From: Bacteroidota bacterium
Lineage (GTDB): Bacteria > Bacteroidota > Bacteroidia > Flavobacteriales_F > PHOS-HE28
DNA length: 23,891 nt
Direction of reading: 5' to 3'
Assembly (NCBI GenBank): GCA_023430325.1
Contig: JAEZAU010000010.1
Span: forward strand, 1 to 23,891
Shown piece after piece: positions 1 to 7,849 of the stretch (position 1 is its first letter; each line of letters starts with the position of its first letter). A program made the translations under genes and the position numbers. The notes under the pieces were generated by a model. The model did no database searches, was not told the origin of the DNA, and saw only the letters and a list, made by a program, of their open reading frames with translations.

Positions 1-1172
1 GTTCCGGCGGAAGTGTTCAACTTTCAGCACAGGTCTCTTCTCCTGTCAACACGGTCTATTGGCAGGGCGGTTCAGGGACCTTCAGCGATCCGAACGGTCT
101 TTCCACCACTTACATCGCAGGGCCACAGGATACCGGTGATGTGATCTTGGAATTCTGTGCTGAGAACGCATGTGGAGAGCCGGTCTGCGCGAGCGTGGTC
201 ATTGTGGCAGGACAGGATCCGCAAGTGACCATCATCAATGGCGACACCATTCCGATCTGTATGGGTGATGTGATCGACCTCGTTGCGATCGGTAATGGCG
301 ACCTTGAATGGAATACCGGAAGCACGAATGACACGCTGACCATCGATAGTCCAGGAACGTACACCGTACATATGGAAAATTCCTGCGGATCGGATTCAGC
401 GAGCGTGGTCGTTCTGGAAGGCATCGCTCCGATCGCACAGATCATGGGAGACACCACGCTTTGCGAGAACGATACCGTGATCCTTTCTGCGATCGGAGGC
501 ATCAGTTATCTATGGAACACCGGCTCTACGGATCAAACGATCGATGTGACCGGTGCGGGTGAGTATTGGGTCATTGCGATGAACGGTTGCGGATCGGACA
601 CGGCATTCATTCAGATCGATCCCGGGGTTACGGCGGCCTTTGTCTATGACGCCGATACAGACCTTGTGCCCGTTGAAGTGACATTCCTGAACCTTTCCGT
701 TCCTGATGATGTGGACTATTTCTGGGAATTCGGCGATGGCTCATCCACCACGGAGGATTCACCAACACATTTCTATACATCACCGGGCTCCTTCGTGGTG
801 ACGCTCACTGCGATGGATGGTGATTGCCAGAGCACCGTCAGCTCCATCATTATTGTTTCTGCGAGCACCGTGGATCCCGGACTTGAAGAAGTGGAGAGTT
901 CCATTGCCGTACCCAATGTCTTCACGCCGAACGGGGATGGGAACAACGACCAGCTGGAACTTCAAGCGGTCAATATCACTTCAGTGGAAATGGGCATCTA
1001 CAACCGTTGGGGCCAGAAGATCTATTCCATTGAACTGCCGCGCCAGATCTGGGATGGCCGAAGCTTTTCCGGGGAACCGGCCACGGAAGGGACCTATTTT
1101 TTCGAGCTTAGGGCTGCAGGAGGAGATGGAAAAGAGCATGAACTTCGTGGTTCGTTCACGTTGATACGCTGA
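1..1172 (+). CDS. T9SS type B sorting-domain surface protein with Ig-like and PKD domains (5'-truncated)
   Basis: This is the C-terminal part of a large secreted protein. The reading frame is open from base 3 to the TGA at 1170-1172 and no start is visible, so the gene begins outside the window. Two tandem Ig-like repeats (about 220-420 and 430-640) share a Cys, a WNTGST turn and an NxCGSD end. A PKD domain follows (about 640-860) with the WEFGDGS signature. The last 85 or so residues (from about 905) match the gliding-motility-associated C-terminal (type B) sorting domain: NVFTPNGDGNND, then YNRWGQKIY, W-DGR, GTYFF and a terminal G-x-FTLIR. By family knowledge this tail directs export through the type IX system and attachment to the cell surface. 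The repeats suggest adhesion or binding, but the ligand cannot be read. The next gene starts 38 bp downstream on the same strand and has the same tail type. Confidence 0.93.
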   Translation, partial: SGGSVQLSAQVSSPVNTVYWQGGSGTFSDPNGLSTTYIAGPQDTGDVILEFCAENACGEPVCASVVIVAGQDPQVTIINGDTIPICMGDVIDLVAIGNGDLEWNTGSTNDTLTIDSPGTYTVHMENSCGSDSASVVVLEGIAPIAQIMGDTTLCENDTVILSAIGGISYLWNTGSTDQTIDVTGAGEYWVIAMNGCGSDTAFIQIDPGVTAAFVYDADTDLVPVEVTFLNLSVPDDVDYFWEFGDGSSTTEDSPTHFYTSPGSFVVTLTAMDGDCQSTVSSIIIVSASTVDPGLEEVESSIAVPNVFTPNGDGNNDQLELQAVNITSVEMGIYNRWGQKIYSIELPRQIWDGRSFSGEPATEGTYFFELRAAGGDGKEHELRGSFTLIR

Positions 1173-1179
1173 TCCTTCA

Positions 1180-1187
1180 GACCTTTG
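1180..1187 (+). promoter_or_regulatory. possible -7 box (GACCTTTG) of the 1210 gene
   Basis: GACCTTTG differs from the Bacteroidota -7 consensus TAnnTTTG in its first base and keeps TTTG. A TTG lies at 1161-1163, 16 bp upstream, and could be the -33 element. The box is 22 nt before the ATG at 1210, in the 37-bp gap between the two surface-protein genes. It suggests that the second gene can be transcribed separately. Confidence 0.35.
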
Positions 1188-1209
1188 CACTCCGCCCGTC
1201 CGGCGGCCA

Positions 1210-3555
1210 ATGCCTGTGCAGAAGCTCCTCCTTTTCCTTGTGATCTTGTTCCAGGTGCAGATGGCCATCGCGCAATGTGGTCCATATATCTCCACTTTCC
1301 CGTATTCAGAGGACTTCGAAACAGATGCAGCCTGGGCCTCTGGTGGCACGGATAATGACTGGGCCTGGGGTACGCCGGCACACCCGCTTATCAATACAGC
1401 AGCCTCAGGAACGAAGGCATGGTGCGTAGGTGGCTTGGCTGGAACTTTCTATAACTACGGCCAGCAGAGTTGGCTTGAGAGCCCGTGCTTCGACTTCAGT
1501 GCATTGCAATATCCATGGATCACTTTCGAATTGTTCTGGGAATGCGAGCAGCAGTATGATGGTCTCGGCTTCCAGTACTCGTTGGATCAAGGTAGCACAT
1601 GGACCAATGTGGGATCTACTGCATCACCAACGAATTGCCTTCAACAGAATTGGTTCAATGCGGACTACATCAATTCATTGGACCTTGCATCACCGAAACA
1701 AGGCTGGAGTGGCCGCGTGGGCCCAACCGTAGGAAATTGTACGGGTGGAAATGGTAGTGGCGAATGGCTCACCGCCTCTCATTGTCTCACGGATCTTGCA
1801 GGTGAGCCAAGCGTGAAGTTCAGGTTCATCTTCGGCGCTGGCACCACATGCAATGATTACGATGGTATCGCGATCGATGATATACAGATCGGTGACGCAC
1901 CGCCCAATGATGCGGGCTTCACCTTTCTCTGCCAGGGCAATACGATCGACTTCACCAGCACTTCATCACTCTGTCCCTCAGGTCTCTTGTGGAATTTCGG
2001 AGATCCTGCATCCACCAACAATTCGGCCAACGGTACGGCTGTGTCCCATACCTATCCAGGTCCCGGCACCTACCAGGTCACCCTTACGGCCAGCGGTCCT
2101 TGCAATGCTCCTTCCACGGTGATTGTTCCTGTGACCATTGTGGACGTACAGTTGGCGACGATGGATCCTGGTTGCGCCGGGAATGACGGGTCCATCAGTG
2201 CGGCGATCTCTGGCACTGCATCAACGCCAGATCTTGAATGGGATCCACCGGTAGGCACGGGAGCCGCCCTTGCCGGATTATCGGCCGGCACTTATACACT
2301 TACCGTCTCAGGGAATGGGATCTGTACTGCACAAGCTTCAGCCACGCTGGTACAGCAGAATTCCGCATTGGTGGTGCAGATCGAACACCAGGACATCAGT
2401 TGTGCAGGTGATGCTGATGGATCGGCAACAGCTATCGCCAGCGGATCGGCTCCTTTGAACATCACATGGTCCACAGGTGAGAATGCTCCTTCCATCTCCG
2501 GGTTGAACGCCGGTAATTATTCAGTGACCGTTATCGATGCAGCTGGCTGTGAGGGATCGGCAAGTGTGACCATTGATGAACCGCCACCTTTCACCTTGTC
2601 CACTCCCGGGATCATCTCCATCTGTGGTGGATCGAGCGTGGACCTTGAGGTGCTTCCCACAGGAGGCACCGGGCCGTTCGATCTGGTCTATGATCCGGCG
2701 GGTCCTGTCGTAGCTCCAGATTCCACTACTCCATATACTGTGGATGGTACCGATGCGAACGGTTGTACGGCTTCGGCCGATGTTCTCGTGGAGGTGGGTG
2801 GTCCGGTGCAGCCGGAATTCACCATTTCGCAACTGGAAGGTTGTTCACCGCATTGCGTAACGCTCACAGCTCTTGGGAACGGCAACTTTGATTGGGACCT
2901 GGGAGATGGATCCTTCGCTACCGGTGCCACAGTGGAGCACTGTTATGATGCCGGCGAATTCCAGGTGGAGCTCACCGTAACGGATGATGTCGGGTGCAGC
3001 AGTTCAGCGGCCTCGGACAGCTTGATCGTGGTGCATGGAACGCCTGATGCCTCGTTCATCGCCGATCCGCCGGTGACCACGATCGAACATCCTGATGTGC
3101 AATTGGTACAGCTCACAGCGGGCATCAGCGATTGGATCTGGACCATCAACGGCGAAGAAATGGATCAACAGGACTTCTCTCCGCTGATCACGTTCCCTTC
3201 AGTGGATTGTTCTACGATAGGGCTTTCGGTGTTCACCGCGCTGGGTTGTTCAGATCAAGAGGAAGTGGATATCTGTATCGAGGATTCCTTTCATGTTTTC
3301 GCGCCGAATTCATTCACGCCCAATAACGATGGCATCAATGATGAAATGTTCGTGATCACCTCAGTTCGCGACCCCGAATACTTCGAATTGCGGATCCATG
3401 ACCGGTGGGGTGCCGCGATCCATGTGAGCAACGATCCGTTCACTGGCTGGAATGGCGAGGGCATGCCGGATGGCGTATACATCTGGATGCTGCGCATGCG
3501 CGATACGCTGGGCGCCATACAGGAGCGGAGCGGCCATGTGACCTTGTTCAGATAG
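1210..3555 (+). CDS. T9SS type B sorting-domain surface protein with jelly-roll, PKD and SprB-like repeats
   Basis: A 781-residue protein with a clear signal peptide (residues 1-22, cleavage after AIAQ). Residues about 23-230 form a Cys- and Trp-rich region ending in DGIAIDDIQIG, typical of MAM/jelly-roll-like carbohydrate- or ligand-binding domains. A PKD domain follows (about 235-312, LLWNFGDP and HTYPGPGTYQVTLTA). Two SprB-like repeats come next (about 313-455; the second has SCAGDADGSA, WSTGE and LNAGNYSVTVIDAAGC), then an Ig-like stretch and a second PKD (about 540-610, FDWDLGDGS). The C-terminal type B sorting domain spans about 695-781 (NSFTPNNDGIND, IHDRWG, GWNGEGMPDGVYIW, GHVTLFR). 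By family it is exported by T9SS and anchored outside the outer membrane. The SprB-like repeats recall gliding adhesins, but that role is only inferred. It ends 2 bp from the convergent stop at 3558. Confidence 0.93.
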   Translation: MPVQKLLLFLVILFQVQMAIAQCGPYISTFPYSEDFETDAAWASGGTDNDWAWGTPAHPLINTAASGTKAWCVGGLAGTFYNYGQQSWLESPCFDFSALQYPWITFELFWECEQQYDGLGFQYSLDQGSTWTNVGSTASPTNCLQQNWFNADYINSLDLASPKQGWSGRVGPTVGNCTGGNGSGEWLTASHCLTDLAGEPSVKFRFIFGAGTTCNDYDGIAIDDIQIGDAPPNDAGFTFLCQGNTIDFTSTSSLCPSGLLWNFGDPASTNNSANGTAVSHTYPGPGTYQVTLTASGPCNAPSTVIVPVTIVDVQLATMDPGCAGNDGSISAAISGTASTPDLEWDPPVGTGAALAGLSAGTYTLTVSGNGICTAQASATLVQQNSALVVQIEHQDISCAGDADGSATAIASGSAPLNITWSTGENAPSISGLNAGNYSVTVIDAAGCEGSASVTIDEPPPFTLSTPGIISICGGSSVDLEVLPTGGTGPFDLVYDPAGPVVAPDSTTPYTVDGTDANGCTASADVLVEVGGPVQPEFTISQLEGCSPHCVTLTALGNGNFDWDLGDGSFATGATVEHCYDAGEFQVELTVTDDVGCSSSAASDSLIVVHGTPDASFIADPPVTTIEHPDVQLVQLTAGISDWIWTINGEEMDQQDFSPLITFPSVDCSTIGLSVFTALGCSDQEEVDICIEDSFHVFAPNSFTPNNDGINDEMFVITSVRDPEYFELRIHDRWGAAIHVSNDPFTGWNGEGMPDGVYIWMLRMRDTLGAIQERSGHVTLFR

Positions 3556-3557
3556 GT

Positions 3558-4466
3558 TCAGTCGATACTGTCGCGGGTCACCTGCATACGGTCTATCTCC
3601 TCTTTCAAACGTTCCACTTCGGCATCTCGTTGCTGCAACGTTCGATCGCGATCGGGCAGCTGACCGTTGTATTTATTGACATCGGCCTGCAGCTCAGATT
3701 CGCGTTCCATCCACTTCAATACTTGCGCATCGGCCTTGGCCAGTTTTCTTCGTATGCGTAACAAGCGCTGCTGATCACGAGGTTTATCTGTCACTTCAAG
3801 CTTTCGTTGCAGGCCGATCACATCTCCCTCTATCTCGGCTTTTTCGGCCTGTGCCTGTTCACGCTTCAAGCGTGTCTGTTCAAGTTTATCCTGTGCCCTC
3901 TGCAATTTGTTCTGGATCTTCTGTTGTGCAGAGGCCGCTTTGTCCGATCGATGCTTCGCTTTGTCCAATTCCTTCTGTTTGCGTGCGATCTCATCTTGTA
4001 CGATGGCTTGATTATACTTCACCGCCAGATCGTACATGTATCGTTGCTGTGTGCCATCATCCTGCAAAGGCGTTGAATCGTTCATTGCGAACGCAAGAGT
4101 GAGCAGGGCCAGATCGGCCTTCCGATCGCTTTTGGCCTCGGCCATGACAACGATCGGTGAGGGGCTCAATTCAGGTACGATCACGCCACGCGCTACAGTA
4201 GGATGACGGCCTGAAATATCGCGACTTTGTGCCCGAATTTCGTTCCTCCACAATTTAAAGGCATCGTTCGCCCGGGCACCATGAATGGTAATGGTATGTG
4301 CAGGGAACTCCACATTATTCACCTCCAAGGCGTTGGGAACCACCGTTATCACCGGGGGCTGTTCCTGCGCGCCTGGAATTGGTGAAGTTTCCTGTGCCTC
4401 AGCACGGAACGCAAAGCACAGGACAATGACGAGCAATAATGATCGGACAATGACGTAACGGTCCAT
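3558..4466 (-). CDS. secreted coiled-coil protein, paralogue of the 4512-5402 product
   Basis: A 302-residue protein of unrecognised family. Residues 1-25 are a signal peptide (hydrophobic core LLLVIVLCFAF, then AEAQ). Residues about 40-130 look like a small beta-rich domain containing the segment ARANDAFKLWRNEI. From about 150 to the end it is a nearly continuous charged heptad-rich coiled coil (KQKELDKAKHRSDKA, ELQADVNKY, EVERLKEEIDRM). The neighbouring gene, ending 45 bp upstream, encodes a protein with the same layout and matching segments (W-R-[DN] in the head; a [VI]-G-x-x-x-K, then [KE]P[KR]D near residues 215-230), so the two arose by tandem duplication. A periplasmic or cell-surface structural role is possible; no enzyme motif is visible. 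The ATG at 4466 is chosen because it starts the signal peptide. Confidence 0.85.
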   Translation of the reverse strand: MDRYVIVRSLLLVIVLCFAFRAEAQETSPIPGAQEQPPVITVVPNALEVNNVEFPAHTITIHGARANDAFKLWRNEIRAQSRDISGRHPTVARGVIVPELSPSPIVVMAEAKSDRKADLALLTLAFAMNDSTPLQDDGTQQRYMYDLAVKYNQAIVQDEIARKQKELDKAKHRSDKAASAQQKIQNKLQRAQDKLEQTRLKREQAQAEKAEIEGDVIGLQRKLEVTDKPRDQQRLLRIRRKLAKADAQVLKWMERESELQADVNKYNGQLPDRDRTLQQRDAEVERLKEEIDRMQVTRDSID

Positions 4467-4511
4467 GACGAACGTTTTGTCATGAGGGACAAGGCCCTTG
4501 CCGATCGGGCT

Positions 4512-5402
4512 CTAATGAATGTTCTGCAACTTATTACGTAATGAATCCACCAGGCGCTGCTGCTCGCTCATCCGCTGGCTATCGGCCTCCTTGCGTTCAG
4601 CAGCATCGGGTAGATCATCGGCAAGCTTGTTCAATTCGTTCTGCAACTTCACTTCCTTCTCCATCATACCGGCCACTTTCTCTTCGCCTTTGGCCAGCTC
4701 GGTGCGCGCCTTGGTCAGCTTCTTCAGGTCCTTGGGCTCATTGCTGAGGGTGAATTTCTGTTCATACCCTACGATCTCACTTTTGATGCGGGCATTACGG
4801 GCCTCTGCCTTGGTGCGGGACGCTCGTGACTTATCCAGTTCACCTTTCTTTTTGTTGATAGATGAGTTCAATTTATCCTGCTTCCCTTTGCTTTTCGCGG
4901 CTTTGTCATCGGCTCTGCCGAGTAATTTCTCCTGCTCATCGATCTGCCGCTGCACCACTTTCCTGTTAAGGTCCACAGCAAGTTCCCGCACAAACATTTC
5001 CTGCATGGCCGCGGAAGGAGGCGTTGTGCCTGTGGATGGAATGAATGCAATGTTGAATTTCGTGGACTTCGAACCCTTGTCATCCTTCACAGAGGCTATG
5101 ACCGTGAGTGGATCTGCGGAAAGCTGTTCGAACCTGGTCCCGTTGGCGACCATGGGATCTGCGTTCACGAACACCGCCGCCTTCTTGGAAACTTGATCAC
5201 GCCACATATGCGACACTTCCCTGGCATTGGTCTCATACACCTGGAATGAGAATCCTTCACGCATGGTATCAAGGTAACTCACGGTCGCAGGCACCACGTT
5301 GATGGCATGGTCCCATGTGAGACTGTATTTCAGCTTTTGAGCCTGGCCGGGAATGGCGAGCAACAGCAGAATGCTGACCTGTGTGATCCTTGGGTGTACC
5401 AT
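4512..5402 (-). CDS. secreted coiled-coil protein, paralogue of the 3558-4466 product
   Basis: A 296-residue protein, family not recognised. A signal peptide covers residues 1-22 (ILLLLAIPGQAQ). A head domain spans about 30-125 and includes ETNAREVSHMWRDQV, which lines up with the ARANDAFKLWRNEI segment of the downstream paralogue. Residues about 140-292 form a long Lys/Glu/Asp-rich coiled coil. It precedes its paralogue by 45 bp on the same strand, so the pair is probably co-transcribed. A perfect TAnnTTTG box lies 4 nt before the ATG at 5402, suggesting its own promoter despite only 43 bp separating it from maf upstream. The paired arrangement hints at a hetero-oligomeric coiled coil, but this is inference. 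Confidence 0.85.
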   Translation of the reverse strand: MVHPRITQVSILLLLAIPGQAQKLKYSLTWDHAINVVPATVSYLDTMREGFSFQVYETNAREVSHMWRDQVSKKAAVFVNADPMVANGTRFEQLSADPLTVIASVKDDKGSKSTKFNIAFIPSTGTTPPSAAMQEMFVRELAVDLNRKVVQRQIDEQEKLLGRADDKAAKSKGKQDKLNSSINKKKGELDKSRASRTKAEARNARIKSEIVGYEQKFTLSNEPKDLKKLTKARTELAKGEEKVAGMMEKEVKLQNELNKLADDLPDAAERKEADSQRMSEQQRLVDSLRNKLQNIH

Positions 5403-5406
5403 GCAT

Positions 5407-5414
5407 CAAAAGTA
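5407..5414 (-). promoter_or_regulatory. probable -7 promoter box TACTTTTG before the coiled-coil gene pair
   Basis: On the minus strand the eight bases read TACTTTTG, a perfect fit to the Bacteroidota -7 consensus TAnnTTTG. The box ends 4 nt before the ATG at 5402. No TTG -33 element is visible at the usual distance. If used, transcription would begin at or next to the start codon. Confidence 0.45.
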
Positions 5415-5445
5415 TCCGTGGCAGGGATCTCTTGAATGACGATCG

Positions 5446-6042
5446 TTAGCTCATTTTCTTTTCACCGAGCATCTTCAAGGTCTCATATAGCCGGTGCAAT
5501 GGAAGTCCCATCACGTTGTAAAAACTACCTTCTATACGCTCCACGGCCACATAGCCGATCCAATCCTGCACACCATACGCACCAGCCTTGTCCAAGGGAA
5601 GGTGGACCTTCACGTAATAATGGATCTCCTCGTCCGTCAATGGCCCGAAGGTGACCTGGCTTTCATCACTGAAACTGTGACGTGGACCGGCCGTGGTGAT
5701 GCAGACGCCGGTGATCACACGGTGAGTGGCCCCGGCCAGGGTCCTCAGCATTCGTTCGGCATCAGCATGATCCTCTGGTTTGTTCAGGAGATCCTTTCCG
5801 ATCAGGACAGTGGTATCGGCAGTGATCAATGCCTGATCATTGGCCAGGGATCCTTTCCAGGCATCTGCTTTTTTGCACGCCAGGAATTCGGCCACCTTCT
5901 CGTGAGCGAGGTCTTCCGGCGGTGTTTCATCAATGTCCACACTGGTGATCTCCACGGGCAGGTCCAGGCCTTGCAACAACTGGCGGCGGCGGGGTGAGGC
6001 ACTGGCGAGCAGGAGGCGCCACGGAAAGATCGGTGGATGCAT
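5446..6042 (-). CDS. maf: Maf family nucleoside triphosphate pyrophosphatase
   Basis: A 198-residue Maf/HAM1-like protein. Members hydrolyse non-canonical or house-cleaning nucleoside triphosphates (dTTP/UTP and modified forms) to the monophosphate and pyrophosphate in the cytoplasm. The hallmark N-terminal loop LLASASPRRRQLL is at residues 10-22. ITADTTV and the C-terminal DKAGAYGVQDWIGYVAVERIEG followed by SFYNVMGLPL match the YhdE-like branch rather than YceF. The start is placed at the ATG at 6042, which shares one base with the ubiA-family stop (TGATG). The frame is open for 53 more codons upstream, but these lie inside the prenyltransferase gene and do not look like Maf. It is the last gene of a DUF2520-UbiA-Maf run and is probably translationally coupled. 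Confidence 0.95.
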   Translation of the reverse strand: MHPPIFPWRLLLASASPRRRQLLQGLDLPVEITSVDIDETPPEDLAHEKVAEFLACKKADAWKGSLANDQALITADTTVLIGKDLLNKPEDHADAERMLRTLAGATHRVITGVCITTAGPRHSFSDESQVTFGPLTDEEIHYYVKVHLPLDKAGAYGVQDWIGYVAVERIEGSFYNVMGLPLHRLYETLKMLGEKKMS

Positions 6043-7055
6043 CAGGACAGATATGGGATCAAGAGCGAATAGCATACGGCCATGGCCATTGCCAGTTTGG
6101 TCATCTGCCCGGCACGAATGAATTCCGATCTGTAATGGGCCTGGTAGGTGAAGCCTGCGGCCAGCAGCAATGGGAGTATGACGCCGATCCCGATATACCA
6201 ATAAGTGATGTTATCACCGGGAAAGACCATGCGCAGCGCCACGAGGCTTAGGATGAGCATGGCCAGGTGGAACATTGAAAGGGCGCGCGCCCACGGCATT
6301 CCCCATACGATCGGTACGGTTCGGCATCCCCCCGCAAGATCGCCCTTCACATCGGCCATGTCCTTTTGTAGTTCCCGCACCAGGGTGCTGGCAAAGGCGA
6401 ACACGGAATATCCAAGGATCCAGTACCAGAGCACCTCGAACGTGGGTGAGAAACCCTGCCCATCGATCAACTGGACCACCTGCCGGTGGGCATGGACCCT
6501 TTCCAACAAAGGGATCTCATACAATCCCACGGTCAATGGCACCAGGGCCGTTAGCAGGGCGATGATGATGTTACCTGCGAGCAGGCGTTTTTTCAGATCG
6601 GTGCTATAGAGCCAGAGGCTTGCGATGGCGAACAACGGGATCAGGAGAGACCAGAGCATGTTGGTGCGCCAGGCCACGAAGGCGAACAACAAAAAACCTG
6701 TGGAGCTCATCACCAGATGTGCCGTCATGGCCACACGTCTCTTCACCGATCGGCCCACTATCACTTCATCCGGCTTGTTGATCCGATCGATGCGGATATC
6801 GAAATAGTCGTTGATGATGTTACCGGCAGCGGCGATGAGTATCGTACCGATCACCAGCAGAATGAAAAGATGGAGCGGCACCTGGGCACCGATCTCTTCA
6901 ATGTAGGCCAATGATGGATCTATCTCCAGTTGTGTGATCAGATCTTGCTGGCCACGCTTAAGATTGCCTTCGATCACACCGTAACGCATGAGGAACATGG
7001 TGCACGCGATGATCGCCAGGTTGATCGGGCGCGTGAGCTTGATGAAGGAGATCAT
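6042..7055 (-). CDS. UbiA family prenyltransferase (digeranylgeranylglyceryl-phosphate synthase-like)
   Basis: A polytopic membrane prenyltransferase of 337 residues. The first Asp-rich motif is N82-D83-x-x-D86-x-x-x-D90-x-x-NKPDE; the second appears as KDMADVKGD before GGCRTVPIVWG. Seven to nine hydrophobic segments are visible. The family transfers an isoprenoid diphosphate chain to an acceptor. The NDYFDxxxDxxNKP form and the company of DUF2520 and Maf resemble Bacteroidota genes annotated as geranylgeranylglycerol-phosphate geranylgeranyltransferase; substrate cannot be settled from sequence alone and a quinone acceptor (MenA/UbiA-like) is possible. A loop of about 35 mostly polar residues sits between TM1 and TM2. 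ATG 7055 is preferred over an in-frame TTG at 7070, because that TTG falls inside a perfect TAAGTTTG promoter-like box. Confidence 0.9.
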   Translation of the reverse strand: MISFIKLTRPINLAIIACTMFLMRYGVIEGNLKRGQQDLITQLEIDPSLAYIEEIGAQVPLHLFILLVIGTILIAAAGNIINDYFDIRIDRINKPDEVIVGRSVKRRVAMTAHLVMSSTGFLLFAFVAWRTNMLWSLLIPLFAIASLWLYSTDLKKRLLAGNIIIALLTALVPLTVGLYEIPLLERVHAHRQVVQLIDGQGFSPTFEVLWYWILGYSVFAFASTLVRELQKDMADVKGDLAGGCRTVPIVWGMPWARALSMFHLAMLILSLVALRMVFPGDNITYWYIGIGVILPLLLAAGFTYQAHYRSEFIRAGQMTKLAMAMAVCYSLLIPYLS

Positions 7056-7067
7056 GATAGGGCGCCG

Positions 7068-7075
7068 CAAACTTA
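7068..7075 (-). promoter_or_regulatory. possible -7 promoter box TAAGTTTG before the UbiA-family gene
   Basis: The minus strand reads TAAGTTTG, a perfect TAnnTTTG match whose first three bases are the TAA stop of the DUF2520 gene. It lies 12 nt before the ATG at 7055. No -33 TTG is seen. It may add transcription of ubiA-maf inside the operon, or may be coincidence. Confidence 0.35.
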
Positions 7076-7825
7076 CTTCCGCATGATACGCTCGCTCATC
7101 CTCCGGTAGAGTTCCTGCAGTTCGCCATCCTCATTCAAGAGGTCGAGATGCTGCTGGATCGTGCTGCGATCGGCGCGAGCTGCCGGACCTGTAAGCGACT
7201 GCTTCGCACCGCGTTCTTCCACGTTCCTGGCTGATGTGAGCCAAAGGGATGCAAGCAGATCCGTGGGTAGATCGGTCTGTTGAAGGATCTTTTCGGCTTC
7301 CATCATCATGGCCACCGGAAAATTGCTGGCGAATACTGCGGCCAGATGCAATTTCTTCCGCTTGAGGTGATCTGCATTTACCACACGTTCGCTCAGGCGA
7401 GACGAAAGATCCCTGATGATCGCGATGCATGGATCGTTGTTCCCATCTATCACCAGCGGTACATGGGCCAGATCGACGGGGTCTACACCACCAAAGGTCT
7501 GTACCGGCCATATGACGCCACGCATGGAATGGGGGAGAAGGAGGTCCGTGGATGAAGCTCCTGATGTATGCACGATGACCGCGTCACGTGGGCGTAATGC
7601 TCCCGCCACCTCTTCGATCGCATCATCCTTTACCGCCAGGATGATCACGTTCGCATGGGAAGGTGGATCATCTATGGTATAAGGAACAGTGTCTGCCTTG
7701 GTCGCCAGCGCGGCCGTCTTCTGTGCGTTCCTGCCGGCAATGCCGATCAATTCAGCACTGGAGCGGGCGAGGGCATGCGCGAGATGGAAAGCCAGGCGGC
7801 CGGTGCCGATCAGCAGGACCTTCAT
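7073..7825 (-). CDS. Rossmann-like and DUF2520 domain protein (putative NAD(P)-dependent oxidoreductase)
   Basis: A 250-residue soluble protein. The N-terminus MKVLLIGTGRLAFHLAHAL is a dinucleotide-binding Rossmann start with GTGRLA as the glycine-rich loop. VIILAVKDDAIEEVAGAL matches the second half of the fold as in F420/NADP and ProC-type reductases. The helical C-terminal half, with HLKRKKLHLAAVFASNF and the later LTGPAARAD segment, is the DUF2520 dimerisation/substrate domain, where the H-L-A-A-V-F-A-S-N-F pattern is characteristic. The substrate is not known. It starts 24 bp after the ccmF stop and ends 17 bp before the prenyltransferase ATG, leading the DUF2520-UbiA-Maf group. A GATCTTTG box 4 nt before its ATG could give it a promoter separate from the ccm genes. 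Confidence 0.92.
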   Translation of the reverse strand: MKVLLIGTGRLAFHLAHALARSSAELIGIAGRNAQKTAALATKADTVPYTIDDPPSHANVIILAVKDDAIEEVAGALRPRDAVIVHTSGASSTDLLLPHSMRGVIWPVQTFGGVDPVDLAHVPLVIDGNNDPCIAIIRDLSSRLSERVVNADHLKRKKLHLAAVFASNFPVAMMMEAEKILQQTDLPTDLLASLWLTSARNVEERGAKQSLTGPAARADRSTIQQHLDLLNEDGELQELYRRMSERIMRK

Positions 7826-7829
7826 GCAC

Positions 7830-7837
7830 CAAAGATC
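7830..7837 (-). promoter_or_regulatory. possible -7 box GATCTTTG before the DUF2520 gene
   Basis: The minus strand reads GATCTTTG, two bases off TAnnTTTG at most, with the TTTG core intact and 4 nt before the ATG at 7825. It lies in the 24-bp gap after ccmF. Its position matches the short box-to-ATG spacing of several other genes here. Confidence 0.3.
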
Positions 7838-7849
7838 GGTCGAACACGA

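Noticed and set aside
220..640. tandem repeats in the first gene as a CRISPR or DNA repeat
   Set aside because: They are in-frame protein Ig-like repeats with diverged DNA, not direct DNA repeats with spacers.
4519..5196. 225-codon plus-strand Ser/Phe-rich frame
   Set aside because: It is the complement of the Lys/Glu-rich coiled coil, which by base composition gives Ser/Phe/Leu-rich shadows.
6043..6201. 53-codon N-terminal extension of maf
   Set aside because: It lies inside the UbiA-family gene; the Maf fold begins directly after the ATG at 6042.
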